Shown piece after piece: positions 53,701 through 64,000 of a DNA stretch of 64,000 nt; position 1 is the first letter of the stretch, and each line of letters opens with the position of its first letter. The notes under the pieces were generated by a model. That model worked only from the letters and a program-made list of their open reading frames with translations, was not told the DNA's origin and made no database searches. Source of the stretch: Lineus longissimus (Eukaryota > Nemertea > Pilidiophora > Heteronemertea > Lineidae); the NCBI RefSeq assembly GCF_910592395.1, contig NC_088311.1, positions 23,654,646-23,718,645 on the forward strand, in the 5' to 3' direction. The translations under genes were made by a program, and so were the position numbers.

Positions 53701-56700
53701 TTTTTTACAGCAGTACCTATGCTTGACTTTTGTCGGCCCCTCCTAACATTTGGTTCAACAGTAACCTCATTTTGGGAAGCAACAGTTGCAGATTTCCTCC
53801 TGCTTTTCTTTGAGTTCACCGCCGTATCCAGAGATAATCCAATTAATTCGACTCTGTCCCCAACAGTCCCAATTGTCGATTTCCGCCTTGCCCCCCTGGT
53901 CTTTTCAACAGAAGCAACAACCGACATCGGATCAGCCGTTCCGGTTCCAATTGCTGACTTTCCTCTTGGCCTTGTTACCTGCTCCTGACTTCCAGATGAT
54001 TTTTCAACACTTTCTGAATCGTTACAAACCTCTACTGGAAACATGACAGACTTTCTTCTGCTGCCTCTCTGCACTTCAGAAGCAGCAACTTCTCCATGAA
54101 TTTCAGCAGATTTCCTGCACAGTACAGATTTCCTTCTACCTGTTTTGGTTGGAGCAGTGTTTGCTGTTTCTGCACTAGTTTCATTTTCACTAACTGGATC
54201 AGTGTCTGCACTTACTTGACCACTCTGACATACTTTGACAGCAGACTTCCTTCGACCCTTACTGGAAACATCCCCTACAGTTTTCGCCGCAGAGACGGCT
54301 GATCCCTTTCCTTGAGAGCCAAAAGCTGCCTTTGCTAATTCTACACTAACTGTTCTTTTCCGTTTTCTTCCCTTATGCTCTGCAACAGGGAGGACAGGGG
54401 TTTCTGCATTGTTGAGACAACCACGTAACAGAAGCTGACGCCCTAACTCTGAAACAGAAACATTTCTGCCTGGCGTTTCAATCTCATGTCGCAGTACCCC
54501 AGGCCTCGTGCTATTCTTCGTATCCACTGTTGTTTCCATACGTTTCTTTGGTGTGATGAGAAACGAGGCTGGGTCACCGACCTCTTGGGAGGTGAATAGT
54601 TTCCTTTTTTTCTTCGAAGGACCTTTTTTCTTTTCCTCGTCTTGACTAGATGCTGCAACTTGGTTAACTGGAGACTGCGATCGCCACTCATCCTGACCTG
54701 TGAAAGAGACAGTCAAGAATGTTAGTAAATAACAAAGGACAACCATGAAACATCCCTCACCAACCCAACTGTTTCTCCACCAGCCTCAGGGCTCCATAAT
54801 GAGGGAGGCAGCCAAGGCAAGACTGCTGTTGCCCCCAACATGCTATACTGCCTTCATGTCCTGAGTATAAAGATGATTCTTCAGAGGCCTGATTTATCAT
54901 CAGATTGAATTTTGAAGTTGTGTATCCACCCAATTATTTTGTTGTCTTCCCCCTTGTGTGCAGTATGCTAAGTTTATTGGAGAACAGAACAAAGAGACCA
55001 AATGACCTCGGAGAGTGACTCATACTTTTTACAATTGAGTACTTACTAAAGATATCCTCTGGAGAAGAATGCGGCTCAGTTTGTGGAGAATCTCCAACGG
55101 ACAAGTTGATATCGTATTCCACGTCAGGCGATGGATCCAAGGAAAGTTGGAAGTTAGCCTCAGATTTTGTCTCCGAATAATCTGACTCTGAAAGAATAGG
55201 ACACATGAATAACTTTGCGGATGATTTTCATGCTGAAAATTTAACTTTATTATCAACTTTCATAATTAAAGTGCACATGGATTTGCACCATTTGTACAGA
55301 GATCTTAAATTGCTTATTCAAGGGCAACATTTCTCAACTCACCATCGATACTATCCATCCCAGAATTCTTAGCCAACGCTTCTCTCTCTGCACGCTCTCG
55401 CCTCAGTTGCTCACACTTCGCCAACATAAAGGGAGGTGTTGCTGGTATTCTAGTTGATATAAATGGTATCTGAAAGAGCAGTTAAGAACAATAGATGCAA
55501 ACTTCGGGTATAGATGACAACCATCAAAACCTTGTTGAGATGCTACTAGTTTGGAGCCTCTTGATAGTGCTGCCAAAGATGTTGAGACCAATTTGAGATG
55601 TGGCAGTGGACAGTCAATAATGTATCGAGGTAAGACCTGAGCACCAACAGAATATTGATATAAGAGCCCCTCAATTTTATGAGTGTTGGGAACCTTAGAA
55701 TGAATCATACATGGTCAGTAAATGTCATATTTTATGCAATGCGAGGACCTAGTCCTGGGATATGGAACCCGTGTCCTCAGAGATGACAATGCAAAGAGAG
55801 AAACACTGTCTCCTTTGGAACTGCCATGATCCATGATGCTGACAAGGGAGGATACTGATCAGTTTAGTACATTTGAAATAGAACTGTTCATAAGTAATCG
55901 AAACTTACCACTTCCTCATCTGGTTGCGAGTCATCTGTAAACAGATTTCTCCACGCCAATTTTTTCATTTTGTTCTCGCGCCGCTTTATAGTTCTTTGAG
56001 CACGCCCTGCACTATTCCTCAGTTCTTCTTCAAAGTCCTTAGGCTGCATGGACTTCATTTTCTAGAAGGGAAACAAATGAAAGTCAAAATGTACTTGTAT
56101 GATATTTATTCCATGTTACAAAATTACCTTACATTTCTCAGCTTCAGAAACATGGCTGATCTTTGAAGCTGGCCGCCATATTTTGTCATTCACGAAACAA
56201 ACAACACATCACTGGATTAAAAGTGCAGTAGAACCTCTCTATATAAAGGCCACCCTGGGGACTGACAAGTGGTATCCAGACTGACAAGTACTGTCCCTCA
56301 TTTGGAGGTGTCGTCTGGCTTACAGCGGTGAAATTCTACGGATCTTTCAACGGAACAAAATCAGCATCCGGAATAGAGAGCATCTTTTGCTGACATAGGT
56401 GTTTGCTCAAAGAAGTTCAAGAGCATCCCAGAAATCATTCATGTTGTTGTTTTCAGTTACCTACCTTGAGTCCAAGAGCATCCCAGAAATCATTCATGTA
56501 GTTGTTTTCAGTTACCTACCTTGAGTCGACCGAACATGGGCGTCAGGTTTTGCCCAGATGCAGCAACAGGAAAGAGACCTTCAGATACGTGCTCTTGATT
56601 CTGACGACAACTAAAATAGTACCAGAGATAATGAGATGAAGTACATGTGAGGACAACATAAGAGGTGACTACTTCAGGCTTCGATCTAAATGTTAAAAAT

Positions 56701-57640
56701 CACTATTTATGACATCATTGATGTCACCAGCATGTTAGATATGTTACAGTGTGGTGACACCATACATGCATGTCAAACATTGTTAGAACTTTATTTAGCA
56801 GTGTGCAGTTGAGTCACGACGACGACGGACACAGCGGAATTGTATTTACTCTACGGTGAGCCACAAATGCATATAAAGCCATAGTCACCTGTCTACCCAA
56901 AGCACTGTAACCAGTTTTAGTTTCCTCTTCAGGGCAATCTGAATTGTGTTTTTCCTTCCATCTTTGAACACAATATGTGTTACATTTTTTGTGAGCTTCT
57001 TTTCGACTTGTGCACCAAGTTTTTCAAGTTGAAGGGCCACAGCAGCACTTCTGTTGTCTGCTCCTGTTCGCACATCCACAAAAACTACAACATCTGAAAA
57101 AATATCATTACCTTAACCCTTTGGGTGCCTTTTAGATGTATGAGTATGACGTATGTCCACTTTTTGGTAATTGATGCGCCATATAGACATTTGACGTACG
57201 TCCTCATTTTATGTATACGTAGTGTGCCAAGGTTTATCGTTATTCCCATTGATTTGGACGTTCCACGTACGTCAGTATGGCCCCCGGGTAATTCTAAAAT
57301 ACAGTTACAGTAAAAATTCTCTGATGGCAGCACTGGGATGACTTTTTGCATGGATAACTGGAACTCTGTATTTCTTAGTGTGTCACATGATCACAGGCGC
57401 CATATTCAAAAAGTGAAAAATGGTAGCCTGTATGATATAATCACATTTAAATAAATAAGTCTCACCTTTCAAAATCCTCTGGTCAATAGGTTGTGTCATT
57501 GGCAACTTGTCATTTTCATCTTCTTCTGCTGCTGGGCCTGCCTCACAATTCAAGGAAGATATGACTTCATTGATGTTGTTGTTGAGGTTCTTCATGTCCC
57601 CCCAGGACATCGGACTCGGAGACAAATCTAGGTCGGACAT
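50765..57640 (-). CDS. MCPH1: Microcephalin (three BRCT domains), 11 coding exons, complete, with an expanded central exon
   Basis: MCPH1 acts in DNA-damage signalling and in restraining condensin II, so it times chromosome condensation. Exons: 57640-57466, 57093-56889, 56610-56520, 56061-55909, 55469-55343, 55187-55047, 54697-52471, 52067-51905, 51723-51505, 51227-51143 and 50862-50765; phases agree (1227 residues; human 835). N-terminal BRCT at ~59-135 (DVVVFVDVRTGADN, NVTHIVFKDGRKNT, KLVTVLWVD) is followed by the family KSMQPKDFEEEL segment. The C-terminal BRCT pair covers about the last 185 residues (RTTTHVICGKNRRTLNIL, GCWILSPEWV, WIEEEPYQLTEFFPACQITR, SVSEKWILDSI). Human BRCT1 starts at residue ~4, whereas here an acidic 58-residue extension precedes it. 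Exon 7 (2.2 kb) is basic and Ser-rich with about 12 copies of an RRKS-type repeat (~445-785). Confidence 0.93.
53240..54260 (-). repeat. Coding repeat: about 12 RRKS(T/A)(I/V)G motifs in MCPH1 exon 7
   Basis: Reading the MCPH1 frame, motifs appear as GRRKSAV, GRRKSVL, SRRKSVM, PRGKSAIG, ARRKSTIG, SRRKSAT, GRQKSSIG, SRRKSTIG, GRRKPTIR, TRRKSTVG, GRRTSTM and GRRKSVR, spaced 20-40 residues apart. Spacer sequences between motifs are acidic or polar and poorly alike, so only the motif core is conserved. RRxS is the consensus of PKA and close to that of Aurora kinases. Confidence 0.8.
56418..56527 (-). repeat. 55-bp tandem duplication across the exon 3 splice donor of MCPH1
   Basis: Two copies (one base differs inside) of CAAGAGCATCCCAGAAATCA...TTACCTACCTTGAGT. 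The second copy includes the last bases of exon 3 and its donor; the first copy therefore provides a second identical donor (exon end at 56,465) 55 bases downstream in the transcript. Using it would shift the frame. Confidence 0.75.
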
Positions 57641-57857
57641 ACTCGATACTGAGTGTGAGTCTTCATCAGTAAAAGTTTTGATTCACCTGAGTCCTGAAGC
57701 AGATTCAAAGATAAGTCATAACCGGGATCGAAGTTCCGACATGTCGTGTGATCATTCAGTTCACAGACACCATATACTGTGTGTATACAGCCTATAGATA
57801 CGTATACGGATACATGTAGGCCTATATCTACAGTGTAATTGTGTGTATGGTATCAGG

Positions 57858-58881
57858 CTGTTTCGCTACATTGCCAGTTCGCTACAAGTCGTTTCGCTAC
57901 ATGTGGCGGTGGTTTCGCAACATGGTAGGTCGTTTCGCTACATGGGTGGAGTCGTTTCGCTACATGATGGGTATGGTCGTTTCGCTACATGGAGGACGTT
58001 TCGCTACATGGGTGGAGTCGTTTCGCTACATGGATGTAGTCATTATTTCTACTCTATTTTACCCTACTATAATTCCCGGTGGTGACTACAAATTTATTAT
58101 AGCACAGTTTGCCGGTAAAAAAACTTATACGGTTTGATGGCGCGCAAGGGGTTCTTGTCGTCCTGGCCTGGGTTAGGCCACATAAAAAAAGAGTTGGTGA
58201 TCGTCCCCGCCCGCCCCTACGAAAAACGCCCGGCCCCATTTTTTGTTAAAATCCTCATACACTGTGTATACTACAATGGTCGGGAGGACTGGTTCCCATG
58301 CCATCATATTTACAATATCTTGAAGTATTGAACTGTGAGAATTTTGAAAGAGATCAGTCCACCAACAGCTATACCCGTCGAACTTTGGGACATTTTTTTT
58401 TGGGACACCCGATATATATGCATTGAGCTGCCTCAAATTAATTGTTCCATCATTTGACCGTATATCTATATATACAGATAGATGATGAGATTTATACTTA
58501 AATTAACTCTCAATATATACCGTGCTTTGCGTGAATTTATTGCAAAAGCTGAGTTTGTCGATTTATTTCTTTATTTTTATTACTTGCTTAGAAATATCTG
58601 TAGGCCATGCACATTTGTCTCTTTTACATTTTTGAGGGCCCTGAAAAGGGCCGTATATTAATGCTGCACCAAAGGCCTAGCGCCTTTGCAAGGCCTTCGC
58701 ATTGGCTCGCTCGTCTCCACCCATGTAGCGAAACGTCCTCCAGTCCATGTAGCGAAACGACCATACCCATCATGTAGCGAAACGACTCCACCCATGTAGC
58801 GAAACGACCTACCATGTAGCGAAACGACCTACCATGTAGCGAAACGACTTGTAGCGAACTGGCAATGTAGCGAAACGACAG
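57858..58881. mobile_element. Foldback-type element with ~165-180-bp tandem-repeat inverted arms
   Basis: Left arm 57,858-58,039 has nine copies of a GTCGTTTCGCTACATGG-like unit; right arm 58,713-58,881 has eight copies in inverse orientation. The order of spacer variants (TTGCCAG, ACAAG, GGTAGG, GGGTGGA, GATGGGTATG, GGAGGA) is the same from both outer ends, so the arms are true inverted repeats. The ~670-bp middle has no transposase but includes a histone-type stem-loop (58,637-58,652) and a mariner-end-like GGTGTCCCAAAAAAAAATG (minus strand, near 58,400). It sits about 220 bp upstream of the MCPH1 start codon. No clear target duplication was seen. Confidence 0.8.
58637..58652 (-). promoter_or_regulatory. 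Histone mRNA 3'-end stem-loop sequence (isolated)
   Basis: On the minus strand the 16-mer GGCCCTTTTCAGGGCC matches the replication-dependent histone stem-loop (six-base stem, TTTC loop) at every consensus position. No histone coding sequence is adjacent, and the 3' flank (CTCAAAAATG) is not the usual ACCCA. It may be a captured histone 3' UTR fragment or a chance match. Confidence 0.4.
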
Positions 58882-61800
58882 TAATTCCTTGGCTGGAATG
58901 AAGACGACATCGATGATGTCAATCTATGGGATGCCGCCGATGGACATGTTGGATGACCTAATGAAAAGTACATTCACGATAATCTTTTGAAGCATTGTCC
59001 AACCTGTGTTCACTTATGTGTTACGTTCCTGTGATGTGTGGCGAACAATTAGATTTCAGAAAAAAGATCAGGTTGGGGGAAATGACAAATGTGTGCATTA
59101 GCCCATGTCCGATTGTCGGATGCCATTGATTGAATGACCAAATGTAGTCATACCAAGTGTGTATTATGATTACTACGTGAATAATAAGTTATTGTATATA
59201 ATTACCAGATTCGATGCATGTTTGAAAAGATCACCGTATATGGGATCTTTACAGAGTATTTCAACTCGAATCTTATATTTTTAAACAAAACACGAGCCGC
59301 TTATTGGCGGATCATTCTGCAATGTTCTGTGGGAAGTGGTGAGCGTTGACGGACTGAGGAATTCCCTCTGTCGTGTCTGTCATGTGACCGTCTCATTCTT
59401 CTGGCGGGAAACTCTGACGCTAGTGGCAGTACTGTAAATCTGATAGGAACCGTAGTTACTTCATTCGTTACTCCATCCGTTACTTTCAAGTGGAATCACT
59501 TGCAGTTGAAAGAATTACATCTCATGGGCAGAAAGAACGGTAGGGTGGAGTCCTGATGCATCCTGTTGTTGGTCTTTGACTGGAGATCATAATCACTCGG
59601 GGTAGTTCTGTGATCCTTTTTTATGATGTGAGCATTTGCACAAAGACTTAGTGGTAGATGCCGCAGGGAGGGACAATGTCACAACGTCTGATGATGCTCC
59701 AGGGTAAAATTGATGTGGATGCATGAAATCTCGACCCCCCTACAAAATGAGTAGTCCTTTGTGGACCCAAACTGTTCAAGCGATGCTGCAAGGACAATGT
59801 TGCCACCTGTGGACAGCCCATGCTGGTGTTGAACAGATTGTGACATTGTCCCTGGGGGGGGGGGGGGTTGAAGCTGAGAAGCGAACATTAACCCCCCATT
59901 TCCTCAGAATGAGATTTCGGGGAACACGATAATCTGTATCAAAACAAAGGGACTTTTTTTAGCATGACTAGGATTGTGGTTCGGGGCTTATCTTATAATG
60001 AATGCCACTGGTTTTTTACCCAGCATGAAAACAGCTCGAGTGGTAGTGAACTACCATGCAAACAAATATTATGATCAATGGACTCTTCCCCTTGGGTGCA
60101 AAGGTCAGTATGCGCTTGTAGTCCAAGACAGTGGTTCTGGTCGTTGCAACCTTATGCATAATCCACTTGGTAAGATGACCTCGGGGGGGGGGGGGGGATT
60201 TTTTATTTGACCAATTTTTAAGGTCAATATCTGGTAAGCACAACAGTGGCTCCGATGAAAAGTTTCGATTAGTGATGGTGTGTCAACAGGCGAGTCAATA
60301 AGAAAAAAAATGTTTCTCTTTCAAAAAAACTTTATTGCTGTACATTACAAAGAAAACAGATGACGATTTGGAATGTAGTGTAGGAGGAAACCCGCATACC
60401 GGGAGAAAACCTACGCAGTCGGAGGGAGTCGCCATCTCCATCACACAGGTGACAGGTGCTTATGTTTGAAATGACTTAATACATTGTATATTATAGTTCA
60501 TACAATGATCGTAGTACATTATTTTTTGGCTGCACCACTCCGAAAGCCCAATACAAGAAGAGGACCGGGAGATATGATAGTTTTTCTATCCCTTTAAGAC
60601 GTGGTCAACTTCTTTACAAGATGTCACAAAGAAACACTGATAAGTGTCCTTGCAACACAATGCTAAATTGAGATCAAAAACAATAGACTCAACTACGTGT
60701 ACTCCACCACAATGGTTTGAGTTAGCACTAAACCTCTCCATGCATTCATCATGTTTATAATACATGAATAGCTATTGTATTAAAACCTATTGTTCATGCC
60801 TTCAGGTGAGCCATGTGAGCTTACAATAGATTTGGTCACTGCTGATGATTTGAATAACAAAGGAACCACATTTGTCATGGCCAGTGGACAGAGCTGGCTG
60901 CCACAGCATAACAAAGGGAGCAGTTATGACATGTCGTTTGCATGACAAAAGAGGTGACCTCGACAGGGCAAAGATTAAAAGTTGGCTTTGCCATACTTTT
61001 TGCCAAGTCATGGAGTCTAGATCTCATTAGACATTTTACAAAATATTTACATGCAAGATTTACAAATACATTCATACAGGACAAAAGTTTTAAAACGTCT
61101 AAAAGTTGACGTTTTTAAGCTACACTTTTCTCAATCAATTCAGTATCATGTAAAAAATTGTCATCAAGGAACCATTGTGATCACTCATTGCCCAAGGTGA
61201 TGTACCCATGTACAACATCATCATCAACAATTTGGGGTCCCTGGTAAGCCATAACAAAACATGCATGCATGCCACCATTGTCGAATGACATGCTTTGACA
61301 ACGGCTCACAGTGTGACCACTAGGGAAGGATCAGTCTTTAAATTTCGAATAAAACAGTGAGAGTTTTAAATCTGACTGTTTTAGTTCAACTGGAAAGATG
61401 TTTTGGTATTTCTTCAAGGAGGAAATTCAAATTCAACAATTCACTGTTGGTCATTTGTCTCGAGCATAGTACATGTATTGAGCAACTGAACCAGCCAGTG
61501 TGATGTAAGGTCATGGGCATCAGAGCCCAGGCCATGTCAGTTGATTCTGTGGTACTGATGAGATTGAGAAACAGTATGAAAGGCCTACAGTTCCATCAGA
61601 CACATGTGTTCTTGTTTCGTGGGGTCAGCGAAACAAGAACACATGGACCCCATGTCAAAAGTGATGGATATACCAGTAAATATCTGATGAATTCGGTGAT
61701 TTTTAAGCATACAAATAACTTTTGCCTGAAAAGAATTTCAGGGTCCTCATCTGGCAGCTGTTGGCTTCTCTGGTAGCCACAAACAACCCATCCCCAAATT

Positions 61801-62134
61801 ATTATTCCTTCTTATCTTAAGAACAAAACTTAGCTTGAAAATTATTTTGTTTGGGTTCTGGAGCGACTTATCATTGGCTCCCTTGTTAGCCATAAACAAG
61901 CCATAATGATAATTTCAATCCCTTCTTTGAAAAGTGTAAGATTTTGAACCATGGCACAAGTCATGATCATAACCAAACATAGATTAAAACAATCTATGCT
62001 TGTCATAAGCAGAGTAAATATTTGCCTTCTCACCATCAGAAAAATTTGAATTTTCATTAAATCACCTTTCAATCAGATATTTTGATAAAACGATAAAGCC
62101 TACGGTGACAAAATACAATCTAACCGTCGTACTG
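58882..62134. other. Intergenic DNA and probable 3' UTR of a minus-strand gene
   Basis: Contains G-tracts at about 59,853-59,868 and 60,182-60,197, a half-copy of the dispersed CCTCAGGATG family at 59,875-59,912, a minus-strand AATAAA at about 60,331-60,336 that could end the gene whose last exon is at 62,135-62,215, and a perfect 17-bp hairpin at 61,603-61,645. No ORF here is convincing. Confidence 0.45.
61603..61645. repeat. Perfect hairpin: 17-bp stem, 9-base loop
   Basis: CATGTGTTCTTGTTTCG (61,603-61,619) is exactly complementary to 61,629-61,645 across TGGGGTCAG. It probably lies in a 3' UTR of a minus-strand transcript. Pairing does not extend beyond the 17 bases. Confidence 0.7.
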
Positions 62135-62215
62135 TTACTTGACGGCGATGGGAGCATGGTTGGGATGTGCTGGGTCAACAACATCCTTCTCCCTTCTGTG
62201 GGACGGCTCATCATG
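62135..62215 (-). CDS. Probable terminal coding exon of an unidentified gene
   Basis: After a pyrimidine-rich acceptor (CTTTTTCTTTTCAG) an in-phase stretch of 26 codons reads HDEPSHRREKDV, then VDPAHPNHAPIAVK and a TAA. It is hydrophilic and His/Pro-rich, like a cytoplasmic tail. The rest of the gene must lie to the right, beyond 62,216 and perhaps beyond the window. I cannot name the family. The exon is short and could be spurious. Confidence 0.35.
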   Translation of the reverse strand, partial: HDEPSHRREKDVVDPAHPNHAPIAVK

Positions 62216-63745
62216 CTGAAAAGAAAAAGACAACATAAAATTAAGGTTGTTCATTCATGCTCAAGTTGATAATTCAATGTCAAGGGGCCGGGCCATTGTG
62301 CTGACCGTATAATCTTGTGGTAGTAGACAATTCATGCTGGTTAAGAAAAGTGCTATAGGTTTCAGACGAAGAACTTTTCGAAAACATCTTCTCTATTAAA
62401 CCTTCATTTAGGACTCTCACGCTGAGCGCTGCTTTTGATGAGCAAGAGACACAAATCTGTGTTCCTCCCCGACATGCCTGATTTCATTACAATGACTAAT
62501 TCTATCCTTAATCAGCAGTTTCAGAGGGAGGTAAAGGACTAGAATTTGGGAAGTTTTGTCAAAAGGGCAGTTTGGTTAAGGAGCATTTTCCAAGTCATTA
62601 TTTTGAGCCGAGGTTTAGCTCCACCCTTGTGGTTTTGGTTAGTCAATCAATACCGACATTGCACCAACCCAAGCGGCCTAACCATAACCGCTGAACTCAA
62701 AACGAGGCTTTGTTGGCACATGGTGCATTTACACAAGTGCGGTTCATTCTAAATCCAGGTATTTTAGAATACTAACAACGCGATTTTCTTCAGAATTGCA
62801 CAGATGATAGTTTTAACCATTCTTTATATTGAGTGCAAAAAGGTGTTGCCATGATACTGCTTATGTAATAAAACAACACACTTTTACTTTTATTCAATAC
62901 TTGCAACCAGACCCTGACCATCACTACCAAAGGGTTTCTACCGAGTCTTCAGCTATTGTTTATCAGCAACAGTTGATATTCATGCTCATTACAAATAAGT
63001 GCCTGGGCAGCTTTCCAAAGAGGAATCAAAAGGCAGCCGCAAGGAGGCAAGATAAGTTTAACACAAAGTCACCAATAGGGGTCTCTCACCTCTCAGAGTA
63101 TGTCGAAACTATTCACGCTGTATGAGGGATACATTTAGTGCTGAATATAACCTGACCCAGTGCTCTTACTTTGCATATTAGTCACCTGAAGATGGCCAAT
63201 TTAACCCCCCCCCTCCTGCTTATAGTCCCCCTTCAACGTGATTAAAGCCTTTGACTTTGCATGTACATAACTAAATTATCCTGTTTACAACCAAGAACAT
63301 TCTTTATCGTCCAGTTCTTTTTGCAACATTTTATTGTTTTACTAATTGAGATTGGTCCAAACTATCATCACCGCGAGTTTGATGAAAATTGCACTGTAAT
63401 TGGTGTCGCAAAAATAACATTTGAAAATTGTTCCTCAACAGAGAGCTCACAATCTCTAAATCAGGCCAATGGCTATACCTAAGGGCATTTGAAAAACTGA
63501 AATTGATTTGTTTATATTACCGTGTGATGGCATCCTTCCGTAGGTATGAGATAGGCTGTCCTCATGGTGGCTGCAGGGTATCATGTCAGGGCTCTATGTC
63601 CGTAGCTTTCTGTAAGTCCAGAGAGTCCCTTTCGAGTTAAGATTGTCATTCTAGTCAATTAGAATATTGTCATAATAGTCTATTAGAATGACGGACATTT
63701 AAGTGTCCTTCCCATCCACACAGTAAACACGTTCCCTTCTTCATC
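62216..63745. other. Intron or intergenic DNA without a supported gene
   Basis: If the two flanking terminal-exon candidates belong to one gene this is an intron with an alternative last exon; otherwise it is intergenic. A short direct repeat of AGTCTATTAGAATG/AGTCAATTAGAATA lies near 63,650-63,690. Nothing else is seen. Confidence 0.4.
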
Positions 63746-63893
63746 TTAGCGAAGGTTCTCCTTGAATTGGTCTGTCAAGGCATCGTTTGCTGAACTGTGG
63801 TTCATCACTCCTGCACATGGATATCCCTCAGCGCAACCATTCGATCCACTGAATCCACTCGAATCTCCGTCGTCTGCCCGTATCAGTGAGCGA
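63746..63893 (-). CDS. Second probable terminal coding exon of an unidentified gene
   Basis: An acceptor (AATTTTGTTTTCCAG) is followed by one phase base and 48 open codons (RSLIRADDGDSSGFSGSNG ... LTDQFKENLR) to a TAA. The sequence is polar, Gly/Ser-rich, with no motif I recognise. Its phase differs from that of the exon at 62,135-62,215, so they cannot be simple alternatives after the same donor. The gene continues off the right edge. Confidence 0.3.
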
Positions 63894-64000
63894 CTGGAAA
63901 ACAAAATTTAAGGTTACTCAATTATTCTACCATGATTGATGCATGTGCCGTAGGGCCTTTCATTCAGTTTTATCAAATTTACCAGTTAATTTTCTAAAAG

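Noticed and set aside
53017-53988. 323-codon plus-strand ORF within MCPH1
   Set aside because: It is antisense to MCPH1 exon 7; the repeated motif codons keep the opposite strand open.
57114-57130. TTAACCCTTTGGGTGCC resembling a piggyBac end
   Set aside because: No matching inverted end or TTAA partner could be found nearby in MCPH1 intron 1.

Overview
This is a window from a eukaryotic nuclear genome, most likely a marine invertebrate animal. Genes are split by many short introns with GT..AG borders, intergenic DNA is AT-rich, and the encoded proteins (MIB1, CABLES, ClpP, microcephalin) are animal or mitochondrial. A CARD-bearing TPR protein and two over-represented palindromic words (TACATGTA, TAGGCCTA) would suit a lophotrochozoan or a non-vertebrate deuterostome. 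I cannot name the species or phylum from sequence alone.

Layout. About 1-9,650 holds no exon I can defend and is probably a long intron (or 3' flank) of MIB1. 9,651-16,779 (minus) carries the first twelve coding exons of MIB1, the E3 ligase of Notch ligand endocytosis: two MIB/HERC2 domains, a ZZ finger and the first ankyrin repeats. The remaining ankyrins and RING fingers are not found. 17,936-23,215 is a head-to-tail array of a ~1,021-bp unit containing tRNA-like Pol III signals. 24,050-32,052 (plus) is a complete CABLES (CDK5/ABL1 enzyme substrate) gene in 12 exons. 35,343-39,610 (minus) is an 820-residue protein joining an N-terminal CARD to an APPBP2-like TPR body. 352 bp from its start codon, head to head, lies CLPP (39,963-42,250, plus), the mitochondrial ClpP protease. 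45,573-47,126 (plus) is an intronless, mostly disordered 517-residue ORF. 50,765-57,640 (minus) is a complete MCPH1 (microcephalin) gene with a very large central exon encoding about twelve RRKS-type repeats. Just upstream of its start sits a ~1-kb foldback-type element. 62,135-63,893 (minus) holds two probable terminal exons of unidentified gene(s) running in from the right edge.

Functional relations. MIB1 and CABLES lie close together here and, from general knowledge, also on human 18q11.2, which suggests an old linkage. The CARD-TPR gene and CLPP probably share one bidirectional promoter, which contains a perfect CRE palindrome and an NRF1-like site. Mobile-element traces include the tandem array, a GIY-YIG endonuclease remnant in a MIB1 intron, a hAT-like MITE downstream of MCPH1, the foldback element, and a dispersed family present at three places. 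Exon borders were placed by eye from splice sites, reading phase and remembered family sequence. No database search or alignment was run.
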